The notes beneath the pieces are model-generated. The model had not been told where the DNA came from. It saw nothing but the letters and a program-made list of their open reading frames with translations, and did no database searches. A stretch of 64,000 bases of DNA from Chryseobacterium lathyri. Its GTDB lineage: Bacteria; Bacteroidota; Bacteroidia; Flavobacteriales; Weeksellaceae. The first letter of the stretch is position 1, and each line of letters begins with the position of its first letter. The stretch is taken from contig NZ_JAUSSF010000003.1 of assembly GCF_030812195.1 (NCBI RefSeq), positions 496,001 to 560,000 on the forward strand. The letters run 5' to 3'. Position numbers and translations under genes: made by a program. Shown piece by piece: positions 24,391 to 31,991 of this stretch.

Positions 24391-26319
24391 TTATTTAAGT
24401 TTTCTATTGATCACTCTATCCATATAATCCTGGTACCAAGCCTTTGCAGTCTTCATTTCCTTTTCTATTTCAGGTGTCTTTAATTTTCCTATTAAGTTGT
24501 TTGCGAATCCCAGGTCATTCTTCTCATAGATTCCTGTAATTTCCTTGCCATCAAAACGGTACATATGGTCTCCTATGATGAACTGTTCTGAACTTCCATC
24601 CGAATTCACTACAATAGACGGATATTTTTTATCGCTTACAAGACTCCTTCCCCAGCTTCTGATCTGTTTATTGTATCCGATAAGATCTGCCAGCGTAGGA
24701 TAGATATCTATTTGCTGTGCTGTTTCAGGATTCACGCCTTTAAGATTGTACGCCGGATTTGGGGAATACAATATTAGAGGAACAGCAAAACGGTTCATTG
24801 CTTTTTCATACTCCCCATAAGCAATCTGGTTGGTATGATCTCCCGTGAAAACGAAGATGGTATTATTGAACCATGGCTGTTTTTTAGCCGTTTCAAAATA
24901 TTCTTTGATAGCATAATCCGTGTATTGCATCGGCTCGTGCATTTCTATAGTTCCTTTTTTAAATTTTCCCTTGTATTTTTCCGGGACTTTAAACGGATGG
25001 TGTGACGAGGCCGTAAATACTGTGGACATAAAAGGCTGCGTTTTTCCTACATTCTTCGCAAAGTACTGAAGAAAAGGCTCATCCCATATCGCCCACATTC
25101 CATCAAAATCTTCATCATGGTTGAATTCATTCTTCCCGAAATAATGCTTAAAGCCCAATATATTCCCAAATCCGAGGAAACCCATCGAGCCGTTCGGAGC
25201 TCCGTGATAAAAAGAAGTGTCATAGCCCAGATCATTACAAACTGAAACAATAGACTGAATTTTCTGATTGGAATACGGCGAGCTGGTAAAGGCATCGGTA
25301 AGGCTTGGAATTCCCGCCAGCACGCTGCTCATCCCATGAATAGACTGTCTGCCGTTAGCAAACATGTTAGGAAAAATCAAACTTTGACCTGCAAGGCTAT
25401 CTATAAAGGGAGTATAGGAAACGTAACCGTTTATATTTTTGTCTTTATTAAAGGCGCCTGAATATTCACGCCCAAAAGATTCAACAATAAAAATAACAAT
25501 ATTGGGACGGTCCTCCACCTTCCTGTCATATATTTTATAAGGCTGAACATGGTCAGCAATATATTTTTCGTCTACAAAATGAACTTCTTTAAAGTTATTG
25601 GTTCCTAAGGTTCTGAAAAACGAGAATGTACTGTTCAACACTATATTTCCCTGCAGAGGGTTCGCTACAAAACGGTTAGCATCTACTAAATTAATGGGTC
25701 TTGTGCTATGCTTGAAATCGCCCCGGATTCCTCCAATAGCCAAAACAGCCGTACCGCAAAGAACTAACACAGACCAGATAAAGTATGGAATAAGCTTTAC
25801 CGGTTTCCGTTCCGTAATCTTCACCTTTTTATAAAGGAAAACCCAAAGTGCCATTAAAATAATGAACCATATGAGAACAAAAGGATGTTGTCCTAAAGAA
25901 ACTGTGAATACTTTAAAAATGTTGGTTTCATGTTTTGCGACCTCTAATGCTGTGGATGTCAATCTTGCCTGTGAAAATTTATAATAGACAAAATCACCGA
26001 AATTCATGGCATAGGCAATTCCGTTGGTTATAAAATACAGCCAGAATAAAACCGTCTGGTATCCTTTCTTTGTATTGATAACAATTGGGACCAGGCTTAA
26101 GAGAATAAATAAAGCATTGACATATAAGATTGCCGTGGTATCAAAGGCAGTTCCATGGAATGCCAGGTTGAAATAATCTGAAACGGAATCCACTTTAATA
26201 AGCTCTTTATTGAAGTACCAAAACAAAAGCCGGGCAATCTGATAAAAAACGTATGCTAAGAAAATCCGGTAAAAAAGGACCAGAACTTCTTGTTTTCTAA
26301 ATTCTTTAAAAAATTTCAT
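24391..26319 (-). CDS. LtaS-like sulfatase-family membrane enzyme (642 aa)
   Basis: Five transmembrane helices (residues ~10-205) precede an extracytoplasmic sulfatase-fold domain. PNIVIFIVESFGREYSGAF provides the first metal-binding Glu; FANGRQSIHGMSSVLAGIPS carries the probable Ser nucleophile; VFTGDHTNQ and IYPTLADLIGY are later active-site landmarks. The family transfers phosphoglycerol or phosphoethanolamine groups to glycans or lipids. Lipoteichoic acid is not expected in this phylum, so the acceptor is unknown. The -7 element ends 4 bases before the ATG. Confidence 0.9.
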   Translation of the reverse strand: MKFFKEFRKQEVLVLFYRIFLAYVFYQIARLLFWYFNKELIKVDSVSDYFNLAFHGTAFDTTAILYVNALFILLSLVPIVINTKKGYQTVLFWLYFITNGIAYAMNFGDFVYYKFSQARLTSTALEVAKHETNIFKVFTVSLGQHPFVLIWFIILMALWVFLYKKVKITERKPVKLIPYFIWSVLVLCGTAVLAIGGIRGDFKHSTRPINLVDANRFVANPLQGNIVLNSTFSFFRTLGTNNFKEVHFVDEKYIADHVQPYKIYDRKVEDRPNIVIFIVESFGREYSGAFNKDKNINGYVSYTPFIDSLAGQSLIFPNMFANGRQSIHGMSSVLAGIPSLTDAFTSSPYSNQKIQSIVSVCNDLGYDTSFYHGAPNGSMGFLGFGNILGFKHYFGKNEFNHDEDFDGMWAIWDEPFLQYFAKNVGKTQPFMSTVFTASSHHPFKVPEKYKGKFKKGTIEMHEPMQYTDYAIKEYFETAKKQPWFNNTIFVFTGDHTNQIAYGEYEKAMNRFAVPLILYSPNPAYNLKGVNPETAQQIDIYPTLADLIGYNKQIRSWGRSLVSDKKYPSIVVNSDGSSEQFIIGDHMYRFDGKEITGIYEKNDLGFANNLIGKLKTPEIEKEMKTAKAWYQDYMDRVINRKLK

Positions 26320-26323
26320 TCGG

Positions 26324-26331
26324 CAAATTTA
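26324..26331 (-). promoter_or_regulatory. -7 promoter element directly before the sulfatase gene
   Basis: TAAATTTG on the minus strand, then CCGA and the ATG. Predicts a leaderless mRNA. Confidence 0.6.
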
Positions 26332-26395
26332 CATCAAAAACCTATTAATGTATTTTTTCCTTCATAATATTTCAGGTTAAAATTTGGAAAAACTG

Positions 26396-26403
26396 TACTT
26401 TTG
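26396..26403 (+). promoter_or_regulatory. -7 promoter element directly before pssA
   Basis: TACTTTTG, then five bases and the ATG at 26409. Predicts a leaderless or nearly leaderless mRNA, divergent from the sulfatase promoter 65 bases away. Confidence 0.6.
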
Positions 26404-26408
26404 CTGAC

Positions 26409-27122
26409 ATGAATTTCATAAAAAATAATCTTGCCAATTTATTGACCCTTGCCAATTTACTTGCAGGCTGTGTAGGTGCGATACATCTTATTCTGGGCGA
26501 TTACCAGACTACGGCAATCTGTATCATTCTTTCTTCTGTTTTTGATTTTTTTGACGGGTTTGTAGCCCGGGCTGTAAAATCAAACTCCAATCTGGGGCTT
26601 CAGCTGGATTCGCTGGCGGATATGGTAAGCTTCGGACTGATTCCCGGTCTTACGATGTATAAGGCGCTGGAACCTTTTGGAAATCAAATATTAGGCATTC
26701 ATCTTCCTTTTGAGGCAAGTTATATTGGTCTTCTGGTGACGGTTTTTTCATGCCTCAGACTTGCGATCTTTAACCTTGATGAGGAGCAGCGTTATTATTT
26801 TAAAGGACTGAATACACCTACCAACACGGTATTGCTGTTTGGATTATATTATGCTTTCAAAGAAACAGGAGCTTTTGAATTTTTATTTGAAAATTCATTG
26901 TTTTTAGTTTTATTAACGGTTATCACATCGTGGCTTCTGATCAGCCCAATTAAGATGATGGCAATGAAATTCAAATCTAAAAAGCTCCAGGACAATTACC
27001 CGAAAGTTATTTTACTAGGCGGCGGAATTGCTATTCTGGCCCTGTTTCAGATCGTTGGCATTCCCATGCTTGTTATTTATTATATAGTAGTATCACTTAT
27101 TTTTCAGAAACAGCTTAATTAG
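26409..27122 (+). CDS. pssA: CDP-alcohol phosphatidyltransferase, probable phosphatidylserine synthase
   Basis: The CDP-alcohol phosphotransferase motif D-x2-D-G-x2-A-R-x8-G-x3-D-x3-D is complete as DFFDGFVARA.....GLQLDSLAD (residues ~47-72). About seven or eight hydrophobic segments anchor it in the inner membrane. The start NNLANLLTLANLLAGC and the 237-residue length fit the PssA branch, which makes phosphatidylserine from CDP-diacylglycerol and serine. No psd gene is adjacent, so the serine specificity is by similarity only. Confidence 0.9.
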   Translation: MNFIKNNLANLLTLANLLAGCVGAIHLILGDYQTTAICIILSSVFDFFDGFVARAVKSNSNLGLQLDSLADMVSFGLIPGLTMYKALEPFGNQILGIHLPFEASYIGLLVTVFSCLRLAIFNLDEEQRYYFKGLNTPTNTVLLFGLYYAFKETGAFEFLFENSLFLVLLTVITSWLLISPIKMMAMKFKSKKLQDNYPKVILLGGGIAILALFQIVGIPMLVIYYIVVSLIFQKQLN

Positions 27123-27208
27123 AAGTTAGATTTCAGATATTAGACTTTGGAAGCTACAAATTTAAAGATTAGCTTATTTTCAAATTAACACATTATCAAA
27201 TTATAGAC

Positions 27209-27973
27209 ATGAATTTAAAACTCCATAAACCTCTCTGCATTTTTGACCTTGAAACCACGGGAACCAATATCGGAAAAGACAAAATTGTAGAAATCTGCAT
27301 TTTAAAAGTAAACCCGGATGCATCCAGAGAAAGCAAAACATGGCGTGTAAATCCGGAAATACCTATCCCGAAAGAATGCAGCGAAATCCACGGGATTTAT
27401 GATGAAGATGTAAAAGATGCCCCAACATTCAGAGAAATTGCTCCAAAAATCATGGAAATGCTTTCTGGAAGTGATTTGGGAGGCTTTAATTCGAACCGTT
27501 TTGATGTTCCGCTTCTGGCAGAAGAGCTGCTAAGAGTAGAAATTGATTTTGACCTCAGTAAATTCAGACTGGTAGATGCCCAAACCATTTTCCACAAGAA
27601 AGAACCGAGAAATTTAGGAGCTGCTTATCAGTTTTACTGTGGAAAGGTTCTGGAAAATGCCCACTCTGCAGAAGCTGATGTAATGGCCACTTTTGAAGTG
27701 CTGGATGCACAGGTCGGAAAATATGATGATATTCCTAATGAAATTGCTCCTTTAAGCGAATTCACATTCCACAATAAGAATGCAGATCTTGCCGGATTCA
27801 TTGGATATAATGAAAAATCAGAACCCGTTTTCAATTTCGGAAAATATAAGGGACAGGTGGTAAAAGCTGTTTTCCAGAAAGACCTGGGATATTACGGATG
27901 GCTTCAAAATGCCGATTTCCCGCTTTACACGAAGAAAGTCTTTACAAAAATTCAATTGTCAGGTAAATTTTAA
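27209..27973 (+). CDS. DEDDh 3'-5' exonuclease (DNA polymerase III epsilon-like), 254 aa
   Basis: Exo I FDLETTG (residues ~13-19), Exo II NSNRFDVPLL and Exo III HSAEADVMAT place all five DEDDh residues. The exonuclease domain ends near residue 180; the remainder has FNFGKYKGQVVKAVFQKDLGYYGWL, a small C-terminal module found in several stand-alone epsilon-like proteins. It likely trims or repairs DNA in the cytoplasm. It overlaps no neighbour; the DUF2007 gene begins 3 bases later. Confidence 0.9.
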   Translation: MNLKLHKPLCIFDLETTGTNIGKDKIVEICILKVNPDASRESKTWRVNPEIPIPKECSEIHGIYDEDVKDAPTFREIAPKIMEMLSGSDLGGFNSNRFDVPLLAEELLRVEIDFDLSKFRLVDAQTIFHKKEPRNLGAAYQFYCGKVLENAHSAEADVMATFEVLDAQVGKYDDIPNEIAPLSEFTFHNKNADLAGFIGYNEKSEPVFNFGKYKGQVVKAVFQKDLGYYGWLQNADFPLYTKKVFTKIQLSGKF

Positions 27974-27976
27974 AAA

Positions 27977-28375
27977 ATGTCAAACCTAGTTCGTTTTAAA
28001 TTTTACGAAACAGCTCTTGAAGCCAACCGGGACAAGCAGATCCTTGCCGAAAACGGAGTGAACGGGTTCATTGCTAACGAACAGCTCATCCAGTCTGACT
28101 GGCTGCTTTCTCAGGCTGTAGGCGGTATCCAGCTCCAGGTTTTTGAAGATGATCTGGAAAAAGCGAAACAAATACTGCAGGATTATAACGATAACGAAGC
28201 TTATTCCCTGGAAGTTGAACATACTATAAAAGACCCGGCATTTGATTTTGTATGTCCGAAATGCGGTTCAAACCATATTTACAGGGACGACAGAGCAACG
28301 AGCTTCTTTGGAATATCAATTTTGTCAAGCCAGAAGTTTGTGTGCTATTATTGTGGAAATGAATTTACACACTAA
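27977..28375 (+). CDS. DUF2007 protein with zinc ribbon (132 aa)
   Basis: The first ~75 residues have the DUF2007 pattern (VRFKFYETALEANRDKQILAENGV..., then GGIQLQVFEDDLEKAKQIL), once suggested to act in signalling. The last ~45 residues form a zinc ribbon: CPKCG and CYYCG separated by about 27 residues. It lies 3 bases after the exonuclease gene, so they are probably translated from one message. Function unknown. Confidence 0.85.
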   Translation: MSNLVRFKFYETALEANRDKQILAENGVNGFIANEQLIQSDWLLSQAVGGIQLQVFEDDLEKAKQILQDYNDNEAYSLEVEHTIKDPAFDFVCPKCGSNHIYRDDRATSFFGISILSSQKFVCYYCGNEFTH

Positions 28376-28395
28376 AATACATTTCATATTAATGT

Positions 28396-28968
28396 ATGAG
28401 AAAAATTAAAAGACTTCTTTTATTCATTGGTATTGTTACTGTTTCAATCCCAGTCTTTATTGCGGCTTATTATTTTATAGCGTTGAAACAGAATGAAACG
28501 GACCCTTATTTATCCAAAAATCCAATTTTTAAGATTTTCGACAAACAAAAACAAAAAACAATCTTCGTAGGAGAATCGGAAGGTGGGAAGTCTAATAATT
28601 TAATAATAAAAACAGATACTGATACCGGTGAAGAATTTTACAACTGCTATATCAGTGACAATAAACTGTCCCTTGATATCAAATTTTCCGTAGGAGATGG
28701 TTTTAGTGGTGGAGGTTATGAACTGGAAATAATAAAGAACAGACACCAACTTTCTCCTTATCATTATACCGATGTGATAAGACCCTTTGATTTCCTCGAC
28801 ACAGGAGAGTATTTTAAAATCTTAGAAAGCCGACTGATCCTTAATAAAGATTCCTACAAAAAAGGAGACAGCATCTATGGATATACAGCATTTAAGATTC
28901 AAAGAAGATACGGTCCTGAAAAATATATTGAAGAAGGAAAAGGCTATTTTAAAGGCATAGTAAATTAA
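28396..28968 (+). CDS. Membrane-anchored protein of unknown function (190 aa)
   Basis: An N-terminal hydrophobic segment (residues ~7-30) is followed by a soluble domain with alternating strands and many Lys, Asp and Tyr residues. No family is recognised. It lies 20 bases after the DUF2007 gene and 14 before the FAH-family gene, so it is probably in the same operon. Confidence 0.75.
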   Translation: MRKIKRLLLFIGIVTVSIPVFIAAYYFIALKQNETDPYLSKNPIFKIFDKQKQKTIFVGESEGGKSNNLIIKTDTDTGEEFYNCYISDNKLSLDIKFSVGDGFSGGGYELEIIKNRHQLSPYHYTDVIRPFDFLDTGEYFKILESRLILNKDSYKKGDSIYGYTAFKIQRRYGPEKYIEEGKGYFKGIVN

Positions 28969-28982
28969 ATAATTAAAGAGTT

Positions 28983-29588
28983 ATGAAAATCATTTGTATA
29001 GGAAGAAATTACAGCGAACATGCAAAAGAATTAGGAAACGAAATTCCTGAAAAGCCGGTTATTTTCATGAAGCCGGATACAGCAGTTTTGAAGGGAAATG
29101 ATTTTTATATCCCTGAATTTTCCAATGACATTCACTATGAGCTGGAAGTTGTTGTAAAGATTTCAAAAGGAGGAAAATATATCCAGAAAGAGGTGGCTCA
29201 CAAACATTATGAAGAAATCAGCTTAGGAATAGATTTTACAGCCAGGGATCTTCAGAGCGAACTCAAATCCAAAGGTCTTCCCTGGGAGCTGGCTAAAGGT
29301 TTTGACGGTTCTGCAGTGGTGGGAAACTTTTACAATAAAGAAAATTATGATCTTGAAGGGCTGCAGTTTTCATTGCTGCAAAACAAAGAAAAAGTTCAGG
29401 ATGGTAATACAAAAGACATGATCTTCAGTGTTGATGATATTATTGCTTTTGCTTCACAGTATTTTACATTAAGGGTAGGTGATCTTATTTTTACCGGAAC
29501 TCCAAAAGGGGTGGGAAAGGTGAATGAAAATGATATTCTTGAGGCTTATCTGAAAGATGATAAAATTCTTGATATTCGAATATTATAA
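28983..29588 (+). CDS. Fumarylacetoacetate hydrolase (FAH) family protein (201 aa)
   Basis: A minimal FAH fold: MKIICIGRNYSEHAKELG at the start, KPDTAVL, and the metal-binding acidic set in YELEVVVKI and GIDFTARDLQ, then LPWELAKGFDGSAVVG and GDLIFTGTPKGVG at the active site. Short family members include acylpyruvases and oxaloacetate decarboxylases; the substrate cannot be read here. Confidence 0.92.
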   Translation: MKIICIGRNYSEHAKELGNEIPEKPVIFMKPDTAVLKGNDFYIPEFSNDIHYELEVVVKISKGGKYIQKEVAHKHYEEISLGIDFTARDLQSELKSKGLPWELAKGFDGSAVVGNFYNKENYDLEGLQFSLLQNKEKVQDGNTKDMIFSVDDIIAFASQYFTLRVGDLIFTGTPKGVGKVNENDILEAYLKDDKILDIRIL

Positions 29589-29647
29589 GTATTTAACATA
29601 AGAAATTGGGCAATTTTTCTTATCTTTAAATAACAAAATTAAAGGTC

Positions 29648-30085
29648 ATGATAAATATTGTACTACCCGTAGATTTTGGGGACAAAACAGAACAGCTTGT
29701 AGACGGAGCTGTAAAATTTGCAAAACAGCTGAACGGCAGAATTTTTCTGATTCACGTAGCACCTTCGGATATTGGTTTTGCTATCGGAGATATGGGATAT
29801 CAATATTTTCCTGAAGTAGAAGCCAATGAGATCAGAGAGGAACTTATACAGCTGAATAAGATCGAGCAAAGGATTATTGCCCATGATATAGACTGCGAGC
29901 ATCTATTAAAACAGGGCATTGCAAAAGATACCATCCTGGAATATGCAAAAGCAAAAAATGCTGATTATATCGTAATGGGATCACACGGAAGAAGCGGAAT
30001 ATATGATGTTTTTGTAGGAAGTTTAACGAAAGGACTTACAAAAGATTCTCATGTTCCGGTACTGGTGCTTCCTATCCACGACTAA
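29648..30085 (+). CDS. Universal stress protein (UspA family), 145 aa
   Basis: MINIVLPVDFGDKTEQLVDGAVKFAKQLN opens the fold. GSHGRSGIYDVFVGSLTKGL matches the ATP-binding signature G-x2-G-x9-G-S. A single-domain, cytoplasmic member. The role in stress is by family. It is followed by a strong bidirectional terminator. Confidence 0.92.
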   Translation: MINIVLPVDFGDKTEQLVDGAVKFAKQLNGRIFLIHVAPSDIGFAIGDMGYQYFPEVEANEIREELIQLNKIEQRIIAHDIDCEHLLKQGIAKDTILEYAKAKNADYIVMGSHGRSGIYDVFVGSLTKGLTKDSHVPVLVLPIHD

Positions 30086-30110
30086 AAAATAAATTTTAAT
30101 CGTTAATAAA

Positions 30111-30142
30111 AAAACCGATCAGACCAGAGTCCGATCGGTTTT
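30111..30142. terminator. Bidirectional terminator between usp and the small membrane gene
   Basis: AAAACCGATC pairs with GATCGGTTTT over a 12-base loop. A runs before and T runs after serve both convergent genes. Confidence 0.9.
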
Positions 30143-30161
30143 TTACTATATAACCAATTAA

Positions 30162-30395
30162 TTAACCTTCTTTTTTATAGATCTTAGGATCGTAGTAAGG
30201 GTTCTTACCCTCAGTAGGAGAATAATAGTCTTTATCCTTATCGCCACCTAGTTTTACTACCAGTACATAGCACCAGTAAGTAAACAATACGCAGCAAACG
30301 ATAAATAAAATCCAGTTTAGAACATTTCCAAATGCATCAAAAAAACCGAAGGCCCATTTGAAAACTTTACTTAAGAATAACCAGAAAGACGTCAT
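30162..30395 (-). CDS. Small membrane protein (DUF6341-like), 77 aa
   Basis: One or two hydrophobic helices (residues ~5-50, with FIVCCVLFTYWCYVLVVKLGG) and a conserved-looking acidic/tyrosine tail (KDYYSPTEGKNPYYDPKIYK). I recall such proteins as DUF6341, often next to a DUF6427 gene in this family, as here (divergent, 42 bases apart). The name was not checked. Function unknown. Confidence 0.75.
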   Translation of the reverse strand: MTSFWLFLSKVFKWAFGFFDAFGNVLNWILFIVCCVLFTYWCYVLVVKLGGDKDKDYYSPTEGKNPYYDPKIYKKEG

Positions 30396-30413
30396 TATTT
30401 TCCTTTTTTAAAT

Positions 30414-30421
30414 TAACTTTG
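30414..30421 (+). promoter_or_regulatory. -7 promoter element of the DUF6427-like gene
   Basis: TAACTTTG, 16 bases before the ATG at 30438. Confidence 0.55.
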
Positions 30422-30437
30422 TACAAATTTATAAAAA

Positions 30438-31343
30438 ATGTTTAAATTACTTTCAAAAGAAAGCAATATTTTTTCAATTCCTGTTTATATTGGTTTTCTT
30501 CTTTTAGTAGTCATAATATTTAACATACTGAATTTCAACACTTATGAAGCGATTATCGCAGGAATAACTTTCCTGGGAATCGCTTTGGGATATTTTTGTT
30601 TTCACAGTATTGCGCTTAATTATCAGACACATCTGCCGTTATTTTTATATACATTTTTTATTTTTGGCCTTTATCCGGGAAATCTGGATATCGGAATTGC
30701 CGTTTCACTGCTTACCAATTCTTTTCTGTTACTGCTTTTAACGAGTGCAGATGAAGACATCAGGAAGAAATCGTATGTTCTGGTAGGAGCCATTGTTGCG
30801 CTGAATTTTATTTTCCTTCCTACAACATGGCCCATGGCTCTTTTTGTAATCGCTCACGTGATTGCAACCTCTCAAAAAATAAGCCTGAATCTTTTCAGGT
30901 TTCTCTTGGGGATTGTATTGATTGCCTTCAGTTATTTTTCCCTCATGTTCTTTTTCCAGTTTACTACATGGAATATTGATTATTTCCCTTTTGGAAAAAT
31001 GAGGCTTAAGACAGATTATATTGATCTGATACCTTTAATTCCTATCCTCCTGATGCTTATTTATGCAGTATACGACCATTTTAAAAATTACAACAAGAAA
31101 AGCCCGATAAGCAGATATAAGTACACGTTTTTACTTGTATTCTCACTGGCCCAGCTGGTAACGATTATTCTGTACATGAATAAAAACTATGAATATTTAC
31201 TGCTTCTGGCATTTCCATCGAGCATTATCCTGAGCAGGATGATGAGATTTCTGCCTAAGTACTGGATGCAGGAGGTGAGCTTATGGCTTATCATTATAAG
31301 TTTGATTGCTTTTAAAGCAGGTACGTATTTTAATTTATTTTAA
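30438..31343 (+). CDS. Polytopic membrane protein (DUF6427-like), 301 aa
   Basis: About nine or ten hydrophobic segments and almost no soluble loops, apart from a basic loop near residues 212-225 (DHFKNYNKKSPISRYK). I recall this as DUF6427, conserved in flavobacteria and near DUF6341 and DUF3109 genes; this was not checked. It may be an envelope protein; no catalytic motif is seen. It ends 5 bases before the DUF3109 gene. Confidence 0.8.
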   Translation: MFKLLSKESNIFSIPVYIGFLLLVVIIFNILNFNTYEAIIAGITFLGIALGYFCFHSIALNYQTHLPLFLYTFFIFGLYPGNLDIGIAVSLLTNSFLLLLLTSADEDIRKKSYVLVGAIVALNFIFLPTTWPMALFVIAHVIATSQKISLNLFRFLLGIVLIAFSYFSLMFFFQFTTWNIDYFPFGKMRLKTDYIDLIPLIPILLMLIYAVYDHFKNYNKKSPISRYKYTFLLVFSLAQLVTIILYMNKNYEYLLLLAFPSSIILSRMMRFLPKYWMQEVSLWLIIISLIAFKAGTYFNLF

Positions 31344-31348
31344 AGATT

Positions 31349-31933
31349 ATGATTCAGATAGACGATAAATTGATTTCAGAGGATATATTTTCCGAAGAAT
31401 TTGTTTGCAACCTTACGAAATGTAAAGGTGCATGCTGCGTGGAAGGAGATGTAGGTGCTCCGCTAGATAAAGATGAACTTGAGATTTTAGACAGCATTTT
31501 TGATAAAATAAAACCTTATCTTACACAGGAAGGCATCAAAGCTCTTGAAGAACAGGGAACATGGACAACCGATCCGCAAGACGGCATGTACGTTACCCCT
31601 ATGGTGGAAGACCGCGAATGTGCCTATGTTACTTTCGACGAAAGAGGAATTACCAAATGTGGTATTGAAAAAGCATATGAAGACGGTGCTGTCGACTGGC
31701 AAAAACCGATCTCCTGCCACCTCTATCCGATCCGCGTTACGGAATATTCTACTTTTACTGCCCTGAACTATCATGAATGGAATGTATGCAGCGATGCCTG
31801 CACCCTGGGAAAAGAGCTGCAGGTCCCTGTCTACAAGTTCCTCAAAACTCCGCTGACCAGAAAATATGGTGAAGAGTTCTATAACGTTTTAAGCGAAGCT
31901 GCCGATGAATGGAAAAAAGCATATGGCTCTTAA
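31349..31933 (+). CDS. DUF3109 family cysteine-rich protein (194 aa)
   Basis: CNLTKCKGACCVEGDVGAPL (residues ~20-39) and later C-A-Y, TKCGIEKAY, SCHLYP and NVCSDACTLG give at least nine cysteines in a pattern related to YkgJ/CxxCxxCC metal- or cluster-binding proteins. It is cytoplasmic, and the function is unproven. Co-transcribed with the membrane protein upstream. Confidence 0.9.
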   Translation: MIQIDDKLISEDIFSEEFVCNLTKCKGACCVEGDVGAPLDKDELEILDSIFDKIKPYLTQEGIKALEEQGTWTTDPQDGMYVTPMVEDRECAYVTFDERGITKCGIEKAYEDGAVDWQKPISCHLYPIRVTEYSTFTALNYHEWNVCSDACTLGKELQVPVYKFLKTPLTRKYGEEFYNVLSEAADEWKKAYGS

Positions 31934-31937
31934 ATAA

Positions 31938-31965
31938 AAAAACCGCAGACTGATCTGCGGTTTTT
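31938..31965. terminator. Bidirectional terminator between DUF3109 and M16 genes
   Basis: A 12-bp perfect stem (AAAAACCGCAGA / TCTGCGGTTTTT) with a CTGA loop. Confidence 0.92.
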
Positions 31966-31991
31966 CTTTTATCAATTATTTTTTAAATAAA